Below, piece by piece: positions 1 through 7,682 of a stretch of 32,345 nucleotides of DNA. Numbering within the stretch: the first letter of the stretch is position 1; each line of letters begins with the position of its first letter. Below the pieces are notes generated by a model. The model saw only the letters and a list, made by a program, of their open reading frames with translations, ran no database searches and was not told the origin of the DNA. The DNA comes from Helicobacter sp. (GTDB lineage Bacteria; Campylobacterota; Campylobacteria; Campylobacterales; Helicobacteraceae): the NCBI GenBank assembly GCA_029264655.1, contig JARHZY010000144.1, forward strand, positions 1-32,345, given 5' to 3'. The translations under genes and the position numbers were made by a program.

Positions 1-52
1 TAAGTAAGATTCTGTATCTTATTTAGTAAATTTATTTTAGTGGGAGAACATT

Positions 53-163
53 ATGAGTATTAGAGTAAAGATTGCCCTTATTGCAAGTATAATTGTCGTT
101 GTTTCAATGCTTGGGTTAAGCGTTATAAAACAAATCAAAAGAAATTTTAATATTAAACCTTAA
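53..163 (+). pseudogene. Chemoreceptor 5'-end remnant (36 codons)
   Basis: A 36-codon reading frame starts with MSIRVKIALIAS and continues with a hydrophobic stretch (IIVVVSMLGLS, residues 13-23). This is what the cytoplasmic start and first membrane helix of a Helicobacter methyl-accepting chemotaxis protein look like. After residue 23 the sequence turns basic ([11 protein letters not shown]) and stops, with no sensor, HAMP or signalling domain. The ribosome site TGGGAG upstream resembles the GGGAGTATAAA leader of both intact receptors at 181 and 7683. It is most simply the stump left by recombination between tandem receptor genes. A genuine one-helix small protein is possible but less likely. 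The call is an inference from the first ~23 residues only. Confidence 0.5.
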
Positions 164-180
164 AGTGGGAGTATAAATTT

Positions 181-2154
181 ATGAATAGTCTAAAATTTAA
201 AATATCTATGTATTCCAACATACTATTTATTACATCATTGGTAATTTTTGGTATTGTATCTTTTGTGTTTATTAAAAATATATTATTGCAAGAGATTAAA
301 GACCATCAAACACAAATTTTACAAAGTGCAAAAGCTTTTACTGAAAATTTCGACAAAAAGCATATGTTGATTGTTAAAAAGTTTGTCAAACACACTTCAA
401 ATGTCTTAAATGAACATTTTATGTCGCATGAATCAATGCTTAAATATATGGCAACGGAATTAAAGAGCTATAAGGATGCCGCAAACCTGATGGGTGCTTT
501 TATTGCTTTGCTAGATGGGCAGTTAGTTATTTCAGATGCAAGTAGCGATAGAAAAGGGGTTAATGCGGTTATATTTGGAAAGACAAATAATTATGATGCT
601 AGAGAAACAGACTGGTATAGGGCTACCATCTCACAAAGAGAAATATATAAAACTCCAACATACTTAGAGGCTATTTCTAAACAACCAATTATTTCTTATA
701 CTACGCCAATATATAATAAAGAAGATAAACTCATAGCAGTTTTTGGCATTGATATAAGTGCTCAAGATTTAAACAAGCAGTTTAAAGAACTACCCGGTCA
801 TGTGTTTTCTTTTGATTCTGATGGGCAAATTTTTGCCACTAGCAATGATAGTATTAATAACAACACCATAAATACAGAATTATTTAAAAACAATTTAAGT
901 AAGCATGGAGAATTTAATATCTTTGCTTATGAAAAAAATCAAGAGGAGATGTTTGGGCTTTGCACTACTTATAATAAAAAAATTATTTGTGTTACAGATA
1001 GTGCAGATATTATTAAAGAATCTGCAAATAATATAGCTTTTATTCAAACCATAATTGCTATTGTAATCATTATACTTAGTTTATTGTTACTATATTTATT
1101 AACAGATTATTTTTTAAAACCAATAAAAATAATTCAGCATGGATTATTATCTTTCTTTTCTTATGTTAGGAATGAGAGCACAACTTCTGCAATTATAAAA
1201 GTTAATTCAAAAGATGAATTTGGCACAATGGCACAAGCTATCAATGATAATATAGAAAAAACTAAAATAGGACTAGAACAAGATTCTAAAGTAGTAAAGC
1301 AATTAGTGCTTACAACAAAAACAATAGAACAAGGGGATTTAAGCGTAAGAATCACAGAAACACCATATAACCCACAATTAAATGAATTAAAAGAAGTATT
1401 AAATAATATGCTAAACAGCTTACAACAAAAGATAGGTAAAGATTTAAATGAAATTGATCGTGTATTTGAATCTTATACTAAACTAGATTTCACAACAGAA
1501 ATAAAAGATGCAAGTGGTAGAGTAGAAGTTGTAACAAATACTTTAGGTGAAGAAATAAGAAAAATGTTACAAACAAGCCAAAACTTTGCACAAGAACTAG
1601 AATCTAAATCAAAAGATTTAGAGAATGCAGTGCAAACACTTTCGCAAAGTTCAAATACCCAAGCAAGCTCACTGCAGCAAACAGCATCTTCAGTAGAAGA
1701 GATTACCGCATCAATGCAAAGTGTAAGCGGTAGGACAGGAGAAGTAATAAATCAAAGTGAAGATATTAAAAATGTAATAGGAATAATAAGAGATATAGCA
1801 GACCAAACAAATCTATTAGCACTTAATGCAGCAATAGAAGCAGCAAGAGCAGGAGAGCATGGTAGAGGCTTTGCAGTTGTTGCAGATGAAGTAAGAAAGC
1901 TAGCAGAACGCACTCAAAAGAGTTTGGGAGAGATAGAGGCAAATACAAATATATTAGTGCAAAGTATCAACGATATGGCACAAAGCATAAAAGAGCAAGC
2001 ACAAGGTATCGGGCAAATAAATGAAGCAGTATCACAATTAGAAGCCGCTACGCATAAAAATGTAGAGATTGCTAACCGCTCACAAGAAATAAGCATAGCA
2101 GTAGATTCTATTGCAACAAAAATATTAGATGATGTAAATCAAAAGAAATTCTAA
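181..2154 (+). CDS. Methyl-accepting chemotaxis protein with dCache sensor
   Basis: Transmembrane chemoreceptor that controls CheA kinase activity and so steers flagellar motility. The 657-residue product has a first membrane helix at about 14-34 and a periplasmic Cache-type sensor at about 38-283. The typical stretch [18 protein letters not shown] lies at 144-161 and the FGIDIS segment at 188-193. A second membrane helix follows at about 285-307, then a HAMP-like region (308-365, with a second HAMP-like stretch near 375-425) and the signalling helical hairpin. The hairpin tip (538-575: [37 protein letters not shown] in overlapping parts) is the most conserved part of the family. There is no CheR/CheB-binding pentapeptide; the protein ends in QKKF. 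GGGAGTATAAATTT precedes the ATG. The ligand cannot be read from sequence. The signalling half is close, at DNA level too, to the receptor at 7683, so the two are paralogues. Confidence 0.95.
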   Translation: MNSLKFKISMYSNILFITSLVIFGIVSFVFIKNILLQEIKDHQTQILQSAKAFTENFDKKHMLIVKKFVKHTSNVLNEHFMSHESMLKYMATELKSYKDAANLMGAFIALLDGQLVISDASSDRKGVNAVIFGKTNNYDARETDWYRATISQREIYKTPTYLEAISKQPIISYTTPIYNKEDKLIAVFGIDISAQDLNKQFKELPGHVFSFDSDGQIFATSNDSINNNTINTELFKNNLSKHGEFNIFAYEKNQEEMFGLCTTYNKKIICVTDSADIIKESANNIAFIQTIIAIVIIILSLLLLYLLTDYFLKPIKIIQHGLLSFFSYVRNESTTSAIIKVNSKDEFGTMAQAINDNIEKTKIGLEQDSKVVKQLVLTTKTIEQGDLSVRITETPYNPQLNELKEVLNNMLNSLQQKIGKDLNEIDRVFESYTKLDFTTEIKDASGRVEVVTNTLGEEIRKMLQTSQNFAQELESKSKDLENAVQTLSQSSNTQASSLQQTASSVEEITASMQSVSGRTGEVINQSEDIKNVIGIIRDIADQTNLLALNAAIEAARAGEHGRGFAVVADEVRKLAERTQKSLGEIEANTNILVQSINDMAQSIKEQAQGIGQINEAVSQLEAATHKNVEIANRSQEISIAVDSIATKILDDVNQKKF

Positions 2155-2544
2155 TACTATATTTTTGGTTTTGTTTGATTTTTTTGTATTGCACCATAAG
2201 TAATGTATTGTTGTAAAACTAATGTGTTTGCAATAAAATACTGCTTATTAAAGTTTATTGTGAAACCAATTAGATTTGTTTATAGGGTAGGTTATAGGTT
2301 TGCATTTTGTAGAGTTTTGTTGGTTAAAATACACAAAATTCATATAAGCTTAACTATGGATTAAATAAGTGGCATAATGCATAAAACATTGTCATATAAT
2401 TAAAGATTCTAGACTTTAGATGAAAAAAGTTTTAAAGAGAATTGGATTGCATGAAATTCTTTGCATATTGTAAAACTATTTTAGCAACATTGTATTTATA
2501 CAACTTCGTTATAATGCGTGTATTAAATTAATAAAGGATAGATA
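2155..2544. other. Gene-free stretch between chemoreceptor and GspS-family gene
   Basis: 390 bases of AT-rich DNA with no convincing reading frame on either strand. The last 60 bases hold the promoter and palindrome of the next gene. No hairpin followed by a T run is obvious after the chemoreceptor stop, although the first 40 bases are T-rich. Confidence 0.6.
2490..2515 (+). promoter_or_regulatory. Promoter with palindrome upstream of the GspS-family gene
   Basis: TATAAT at 2510-2515 is a perfect sigma-70 -10 box 29 bases before the ATG at 2545. Seven bases before it ends a 14-base palindrome, TTGTAT-TT-ATACAA (2490-2503), covering the spacer and -35 zone where a repressor could bind. The -10 call is reasonable; the operator role is inference. 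Confidence 0.45.
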
Positions 2545-3714
2545 ATGAATATTACAACACTGCAGCCTTTTAATAAAGAGGAATTTGAGCGTATGGGACT
2601 TCTTTGGCATACAGACCCAGATAATACAGATTATATTAGCAATGAGCTTATTCATGTGAGTGAGAGTGAGGCTGATGCGTATTATAATGCATGTAATGAA
2701 TTATATGATATGTATGTAGAGGCTGCTAGCTATGTCATTCAAAATAATCTTTTTTATGAGCTTGATATACCAAATTCACTCATTGATATAATTGTGCAGA
2801 GTTTTGAAGAAGATGTCCATTGGCATATTTATGGTCGCTTTGATTTAGCAGGTGGGCTTGATGGCAGTCCAATTAAACTTTTAGAGTTTAATGCTGATAC
2901 ACCGACTATGCTTTATGAGAGTGCAGCTGTGCAATATGCACTTTTAAAAGCAAATGGTTATGATGGTGATGCACAATTTAATAATATTTATACAGCAATT
3001 TCACAAAATTTCCAACGCCTGATTACACTTAGTGATGATATAAGTAATTTTCATGAGATTTATGATGGATGGAAAATTTTGTTTTCAAGCATTCGCGGAA
3101 GCACTGAAGAGGAGAGGACAATAAAATTTTTACAAGATATGGCACATGATGCAGGATTGCAAACAGACTTTTGCTATGTTGATGAAGTGCAATTAAGCTC
3201 TACTGATGGAATCTTCTATAATGATGCAAATTTTGAATTTTGGTTTAAATTTATTCCATGGGAAAATATTAGTATTGATGAGCCAGAATTAGCTTTAATT
3301 ATTAATGATATTATGGCAAACCAAAAGGCAATATTTTTAAATCCCGCTTATACTATTCTTTTTCAAAGCAAACGTATTTTAAAGATTTTATGGGATTTAT
3401 ACCCTAACCATCCATTGTTGCTTGAAACTAGTTATGAACCACTTACTAAGAAGCAGGTAAAAAAACATGCCTTTGGTAGAGAAGGTGCAAATGTAAGCAT
3501 TTTAGATGCAAATGGTAAACCCATTGCAACAAAAGATGGCGAATATGCAAACCATAAACCAATTTATCAAGAATTTTATCCATTAAATACACATAATGGT
3601 TCATTCTATCAAGCAAATGTGTTTTTCGCTTTTGAAGCTTGTGGGTTGGGCTTTAGAAAAGGTAGTGAAATTATTGATAATTATTCAAAATTTGTAAGCC
3701 ATGTTATTGCCTAG
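2545..3714 (+). CDS. Glutathionylspermidine synthase-family ATP-grasp ligase
   Basis: Cytosolic carboxylate-amine ligase of the GSP-synthetase C-terminal family (E. coli YgiC/YjfC/Gss type), which uses ATP to form an amide bond. The 389-residue length matches stand-alone members that lack the Gss amidase domain. Family landmarks are HIYGRFD (94-100), KLLEFNADTPTMLYE (111-125), NPAYTILFQSKRILKILWDL (266-285) followed by NHP, FGREGAN (310-316), YQEF (341-344) and the C-terminal GLGFRKGSEIIDNYSKFVSH (367-386). The E. coli YgiB partner is not next to it here, so the true substrate (spermidine plus glutathione or another pair) is open. AAAGGAT lies 9 bases before the ATG. It appears to be a single-gene transcript: 390 bases of gap before it and 609 after. 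Confidence 0.88.
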   Translation: MNITTLQPFNKEEFERMGLLWHTDPDNTDYISNELIHVSESEADAYYNACNELYDMYVEAASYVIQNNLFYELDIPNSLIDIIVQSFEEDVHWHIYGRFDLAGGLDGSPIKLLEFNADTPTMLYESAAVQYALLKANGYDGDAQFNNIYTAISQNFQRLITLSDDISNFHEIYDGWKILFSSIRGSTEEERTIKFLQDMAHDAGLQTDFCYVDEVQLSSTDGIFYNDANFEFWFKFIPWENISIDEPELALIINDIMANQKAIFLNPAYTILFQSKRILKILWDLYPNHPLLLETSYEPLTKKQVKKHAFGREGANVSILDANGKPIATKDGEYANHKPIYQEFYPLNTHNGSFYQANVFFAFEACGLGFRKGSEIIDNYSKFVSHVIA

Positions 3715-4323
3715 TATGGATTTCTAAAGGAGATATAAAATATTATTTTAGCTTTGCATGGCAGTTTTTGTTATTGCAAAAGAGTAATATGCTATGTTGA
3801 TTTTTCTTGCAATAAAGTAATTTTTCTTATCGAAGATGCCTTATAGTTGGAGTAAGGTTTATTATTTTATCGTAAATCTTTAAATCCATGTATTTTATAA
3901 TATCACTTTGATTTACTCCAAAATAATTTCATAGTTTTATAAATATTTTTATCAATATTTTAATAAAATAAATATTTATGGTATTATTGGATATATGTTA
4001 GGTTTTTTGTAGTTTTGTGTTATTACAAACACATGTTTATAGGAATATATAAGACTACATACTTTATTCCAATAGTGAATGTTGAGAGATTGGTAGATGG
4101 TATTAGTAAAAAGCGTTGGGTAGTGTAATTTAAAATTATGCTATGTTTCATTTGTATCAACAAACTTAATAATAGAGCTTTTAGAATCAAAGCAATATAG
4201 AACACAAAGAGATAGTATATAGGAGTTTATAATATTATTTAGTAGGGTGGCGGGCAAAAATGCTTACAAAAATCCTATGAACATACGATATTTAAGTTTT
4301 ATTATTAAGGAGTATCTCCCAAT
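3715..4323. other. Gene-free stretch before the pse genes
   Basis: 609 bases without a supported gene. A short plus-strand frame from ATG 4033 (31 codons, MFIGIYKTTYFIPIV then NVERLVDGISKKRWVV) reads like protein and could be a gene relic, but it has no ribosome site and is too short to call. TATAAT occurs at 4228-4233 and a CGATAT motif at 4286-4291 (listed separately). Confidence 0.5.
4266..4291 (+). promoter_or_regulatory. Weak FliA-like (sigma-28) promoter candidate before pseF
   Basis: CGATAT at 4286-4291, 33 bases before the pseF ATG, resembles the -10 element of Campylobacter/Helicobacter flagellar sigma-28 promoters. The upstream half is poor (ACAA at 4266-4269 with a 16-base spacer, where TAAA would be expected). 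Flagellar control of a flagellin-sugar gene would make sense, but this is inference; the TATAAT at 4228-4233 is an equally possible sigma-70 start. Confidence 0.2.
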
Positions 4324-5172
4324 ATGAAAATGATTGATTGCGTAATTATTCCCGCACGAGGTGGGAGTAAAAGGATTCCAAAAAAGAATATGCAACCTTT
4401 TTGTGGCATACCTATGCTTGAACGAAGTATTCAACTTGCACAAATGGTTAGTGATTGTGTAATTGTAAGTAGCGATGATTCTGCAATACTTGACTTTGCT
4501 AAAAGGCTTGGGGCTTATACTATATTACGCGATGCATCTCTTGCAAGTGATACAACACCTACACTTCCTGTTATTACAAATGCTATTATACCTTTTCTTG
4601 ATGAGGAGGCGGGGCATTTTATGGCAGGATATGCCACCACACCAACAACTCCATATACAAAAGATTCTAAGAATACACAATGCAAACAACATAGCAATAC
4701 GCAACAAGAAATATCTACACCTTGTTTTGATGGTAATCTATTTGATAGTATTCCATTGCAAATTACCCTGCATTCAACAATATTATGTCTTTATGCAACC
4801 GCTATGTTTGCCACAAAAGATATACTTTTAGAATCTTATGCAATGCTTGCAAAATATCCGCAAGCTAGTTATATTGTTGCTATGCTTGAAGCTTCAAAAG
4901 TTTTCCGTAGTTTTACTTGCACAGATAAAGGCTTTTTGCAGTTTTTATTTCCAGATTTTATCAATACACGTTCGCAGGATTTGCCGCAAGCATTTCTTGA
5001 TGCTGGGCAATTTTATCTTGGATATGCAAAGAGCTTTTTAGCACAGATTCCATTGCTTGGGCAAAGTAGCATGGGTATCACTTTACAATATGCCCATGAT
5101 ATTGATACAATGTTTGATTTAATGGTTGCCCAAAGTCTTTTTACGCATATTCATAATAACAATAAGGTATAA
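4324..5172 (+). CDS. pseF: Pseudaminic acid cytidylyltransferase PseF, with an insertion
   Basis: Activates pseudaminic acid with CTP to CMP-Pse, the donor for flagellin O-glycosylation; cytosolic. The signature of the CMP-nonulosonate synthetase family is at the N-terminus: IIPARGGSKRIPKKN (8-22), then VSSDD (48-52). The C-terminal part has the family's NTRSQDLPQAFLDAGQFYLG (214-233) and HDIDTMFDLMVAQ (258-270). It is 282 residues against roughly 230 for usual PseF. The excess is a Thr/Gln/Asn-rich stretch at about 96-150 (TTPTTPYTKDSKNTQCKQHS inside it) placed between two core elements. AAGGAG precedes the start; ATG 4330, two codons in, is also possible. The downstream PseG-PseH gene starts one base after the stop, so the two are co-translated. 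A NeuA-type enzyme for another nonulosonate is excluded mainly by this neighbour. Confidence 0.85.
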   Translation: MKMIDCVIIPARGGSKRIPKKNMQPFCGIPMLERSIQLAQMVSDCVIVSSDDSAILDFAKRLGAYTILRDASLASDTTPTLPVITNAIIPFLDEEAGHFMAGYATTPTTPYTKDSKNTQCKQHSNTQQEISTPCFDGNLFDSIPLQITLHSTILCLYATAMFATKDILLESYAMLAKYPQASYIVAMLEASKVFRSFTCTDKGFLQFLFPDFINTRSQDLPQAFLDAGQFYLGYAKSFLAQIPLLGQSSMGITLQYAHDIDTMFDLMVAQSLFTHIHNNNKV

Positions 5173-5173
5173 T

Positions 5174-6862
5174 ATGGTAATACGCATATTAACAGAAAAT
5201 CAAAAAGGGCTTGGTTTAGGACATGTTGCAAGGTGCTATAATCTTGCACGTATATTTGTTGCAATGGGATATAGTGTTGATCTTTTTATACGCGGTGATT
5301 CTAGTTTCCAAACTTTTATTCAAAAACAAGGTAAAATTATTAACAAGCAAGCACAATGCTATCCACTTGCATTACAATGGGAAGAAATAATCAATCCTTT
5401 ATTGTTAGAAAGTGATATTTGTATTATTGATAGTTATATCATACATGATTTTACCTCCTTTTTACACTCTAGCAAAGTGCTTGTTTTGTTTGATGATGAT
5501 GGGAGGCATATAGCATTTTTATCAGAATATCTTGACAAAAAGAAACATAATGTTAATATTGCAACAATGCAAGCAGAAGTCTTTTTATTGAATCCTAATG
5601 GTTTTTATACAACGCAAAATCTTAACCAACACTTACGCCAACATATTTTTTCAGGTTTGCAATATGCACTTTTACATCCTTGCTTTCATGATACAAAGCT
5701 TATGGATACAATGCGTTGCTATGATTTTTTTGTATGTTTGGGTGGTGAAGATGCAGATGACAAAAGTGCAACAATTTTTACACAATTGCAAGCATTTGCA
5801 AAAAGCATTGTAGTAGTGGTGGGGGCAAATTATAAGGGTAGTTTGCTCTATTCGCAATATATGTGCCAAGAAGTTAATATAGTAGATTCTATGCAGCCAT
5901 ATAAAATTTATCATAATATTTCACAAGAGTATATGGCAGAGCTTATGGCTTTATCAAAGCATTGTATTGTGTCTGGTGGCGGGATTATTTTTGAAGCATT
6001 AAAACTTTGCCCAAAGGTATTTGCTCTCAATATTGCAACAAACCAAGATATACAAATTGCAATGCTTGTAGCACAAAATCTTATTACAACCATTACTCTA
6101 CCACTACAGCAGACATATTTTATGCAAATAGCATGCCATGAGAATGGTATATCGCATGGTGAAAATATTGTATGTAATGTAGAGATTGGGACACAACTAT
6201 ATGAATTTGCTTCACAGCTTGCATTTAAAGCTTTAAACAAAACACTCCAAGCCAACCAACATAAAAAGGCACAAAATTTTTCTTTTCATACATATCGTGC
6301 TATTGATTTTTGTAATCTCTCAAGCAGCGAAGCTATGCGTGTATTAACATACCGCAACCATCCATTTGTGCGTGAACGCATGTATGGCAATAATACTATT
6401 AGCACACAAACACATTATAATTTTTTGCAATCTCTGCACAACGATGAGCATTCTCGCTATTTTCTCGTGCAAGATTCAATAGCTATGCAAACTACTAGTG
6501 ATACACAAACTTATGATATAGGAGTTATTAGTTTTTCACGGATAAATTTAAAACATAGGCATGCATATCTTGGAATCTATAAAAACCCTTTATTGAAGCC
6601 AACAAAAGGGAAGAGGTATGGGCATTATCTTATGCAAATGATACAACACATTGCATTTTGCCATTACAATCTTTATATGTTGTATCTTGAAGTAGTAGCA
6701 ACTAATACTAGTGCAATAAGATTTTATGAAAAAGAAGGATTTCATATGCTTGGTGTATTGCAGAATGCTTTTAGAATCTATGAGCATAATAATGAAACTT
6801 TTCATGATGTATTGCTTTATGGTATGCAGAATCCAAATATGCAACATTGCCTTAATACTTAA
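5174..6862 (+). CDS. PseG-PseH fusion: UDP-sugar hydrolase plus N-acetyltransferase
   Basis: One 562-residue chain carries two steps of CMP-pseudaminic acid synthesis. Residues ~1-355 are PseG, which removes UDP from UDP-2,4-diacetamido-2,4,6-trideoxy-beta-L-altropyranose: GLGHVARC (14-21) is the GT-B-like substrate loop, with CLGGEDADDK (188-197) and VSGGGIIFEALKL (266-278) after it. Residues ~370-550 are PseH, the GNAT that acetylates N4 of UDP-4-amino-4,6-dideoxy-AltNAc: RAIDFCNLSSSEAMRVLTYRNHP (in 375-397), RYFLV (428-432), YLGIYKNP (465-472), the acetyl-CoA loop KGKRYGHYLMQ (478-488) and LEVVATNTSAIRFYEKEGF (505-523). In H. pylori the two are separate genes. I start at ATG 5174, with AAGG just upstream and one base after the pseF stop. 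An ATG 48 bases earlier (5126) lies inside pseF and lacks a ribosome site. PseH acts before PseG in the pathway, so the fusion could channel product. Confidence 0.88.
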   Translation: MVIRILTENQKGLGLGHVARCYNLARIFVAMGYSVDLFIRGDSSFQTFIQKQGKIINKQAQCYPLALQWEEIINPLLLESDICIIDSYIIHDFTSFLHSSKVLVLFDDDGRHIAFLSEYLDKKKHNVNIATMQAEVFLLNPNGFYTTQNLNQHLRQHIFSGLQYALLHPCFHDTKLMDTMRCYDFFVCLGGEDADDKSATIFTQLQAFAKSIVVVVGANYKGSLLYSQYMCQEVNIVDSMQPYKIYHNISQEYMAELMALSKHCIVSGGGIIFEALKLCPKVFALNIATNQDIQIAMLVAQNLITTITLPLQQTYFMQIACHENGISHGENIVCNVEIGTQLYEFASQLAFKALNKTLQANQHKKAQNFSFHTYRAIDFCNLSSSEAMRVLTYRNHPFVRERMYGNNTISTQTHYNFLQSLHNDEHSRYFLVQDSIAMQTTSDTQTYDIGVISFSRINLKHRHAYLGIYKNPLLKPTKGKRYGHYLMQMIQHIAFCHYNLYMLYLEVVATNTSAIRFYEKEGFHMLGVLQNAFRIYEHNNETFHDVLLYGMQNPNMQHCLNT

Positions 6863-6867
6863 GTATT
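6854..6867 (+). terminator. Palindrome over the stop codon of the PseG-PseH gene
   Basis: AATACTT-AAGTATT is a perfect 14-base palindrome covering the TAA stop (6860-6862) and followed by GTTTGG. It has no natural loop and no T run, so termination is only a possibility. Confidence 0.2.
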
Positions 6868-6992
6868 GTTTGGATATTATCAAAAATAGAGTATGATTCA
6901 CATATTTAATTAATAAACAATATATAAATATTTTTTATTAAGGTGTTGTAATGGTATTTTATATATGTTTTTATTGCTAATGTTGAAGTATT

Positions 6993-7312
6993 TTAAAAAA
7001 CCAAATATTTCTTATTATTTTCTTTAATTTCTCCTGTTTCTATCTCGCAAGAATTATCATCACTATGTAAAATAGCTAATAAACTTCGTCTTTAGTATTT
7101 ATATATACAATTAATGTGAAGCCTATTTATTTAGTTATCTGTAAAATACCTATTCTATCATCATATATATCGCTATTGTATATTTTTTTATGTTGTTGGC
7201 AAAAAGCATCGCCTATCTTTAGGATACTTTTATTTGTAGTCTTAAAATATCCATATTTTATAAGGTTTTTATCTTTTGTTGGGCTAAAAACCATATTTCT
7301 CTTTATTTTGTT
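6993..7312 (-). pseudogene. Possible decayed gene, family not recognised
   Basis: On the minus strand, from ATG 7294 to a TAA at 7127-7129, 55 codons give a hydrophilic, protein-like sequence (for example SILKIGDAFCQQHKKIYNSD, YDDRIGIL). Past that stop the same frame continues to TKDEVY. A one-base shift then opens another protein-like stretch to the stop at 6993-6995 (LLAILHSDDNSCEIETGEIK at about 7085-7025). Consecutive protein-like pieces joined by a stop and a shift are the mark of a degraded gene. Caution: A-rich strands tend to read as hydrophilic by chance, and runs of this length are expected occasionally in AT-rich DNA. Confidence 0.3.
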
Positions 7313-7564
7313 ACTAGCAACATAAATTATGGGCTATTTGCCTATTTACTTGATTGTGTTGCAACTATTCTGTTTTTTTAGATGTGATTATGTATGTGCT
7401 AAATTTAAGTGCAAGCATGAAGTGCTGTGATTATTGGAATCTTATATTTATAGAGTAAATGTTACTAAATTCTACATTATATTATATATGCTGTTAAATT
7501 ATACGGAAAACACTTATTATAGTCATTTCATGCAATGTGTATTGCCATTTTTTTGTTCCATATC

Positions 7565-7575
7565 AAAAAAAAAAA
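7565..7575 (+). repeat. A11 homopolymer upstream of the second chemoreceptor
   Basis: Eleven consecutive A residues, 107 bases before the ATG at 7683. Intergenic A/T tracts near promoters are known to vary in length and tune expression in Helicobacter; here that is only a possibility. Confidence 0.5.
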
Positions 7576-7682
7576 CAACTTTATGTTATAGAAACATAAA
7601 AATTAACTTGTATTTTTATTTTTTTATTGTTAAAATGATAAAGTTCATGTATTTTTTTGAATTTTTGCTGGGAGTATAAAAT

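Larger units (their letters stand above)
6863..7682. other. 820-base gap, probably with decayed coding DNA
   Basis: No intact gene is supported. Two plus-strand frames (7116-7325 and 7434-7679) are hydrophobic, lack ribosome sites and look like the antisense of A-rich DNA. The minus strand between about 7312 and 6993 reads like broken protein-coding sequence (separate entry). A run of 11 A lies at 7565-7575. The last 15 bases carry the ribosome site of the second chemoreceptor. Confidence 0.5.

Noticed and set aside
1161-1355. Antisense frames inside the chemoreceptors, mfd, pse genes and others
   Set aside because: Each is covered by a well-supported gene on the other strand or in another frame, and none has a ribosome site or a recognisable domain.
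5126-5173. Earlier in-frame ATG for the PseG-PseH protein
   Set aside because: Lies inside pseF, lacks a ribosome site and adds 16 residues unlike a PseG start; ATG 5174 directly follows the pseF stop with AAGG before it.
7116-7325. 69-codon hydrophobic plus-strand frame (and 7434-7679, 81 codons)
   Set aside because: No ribosome site, T-rich DNA that reads as hydrophobic in any frame; the opposite strand looks more protein-like.
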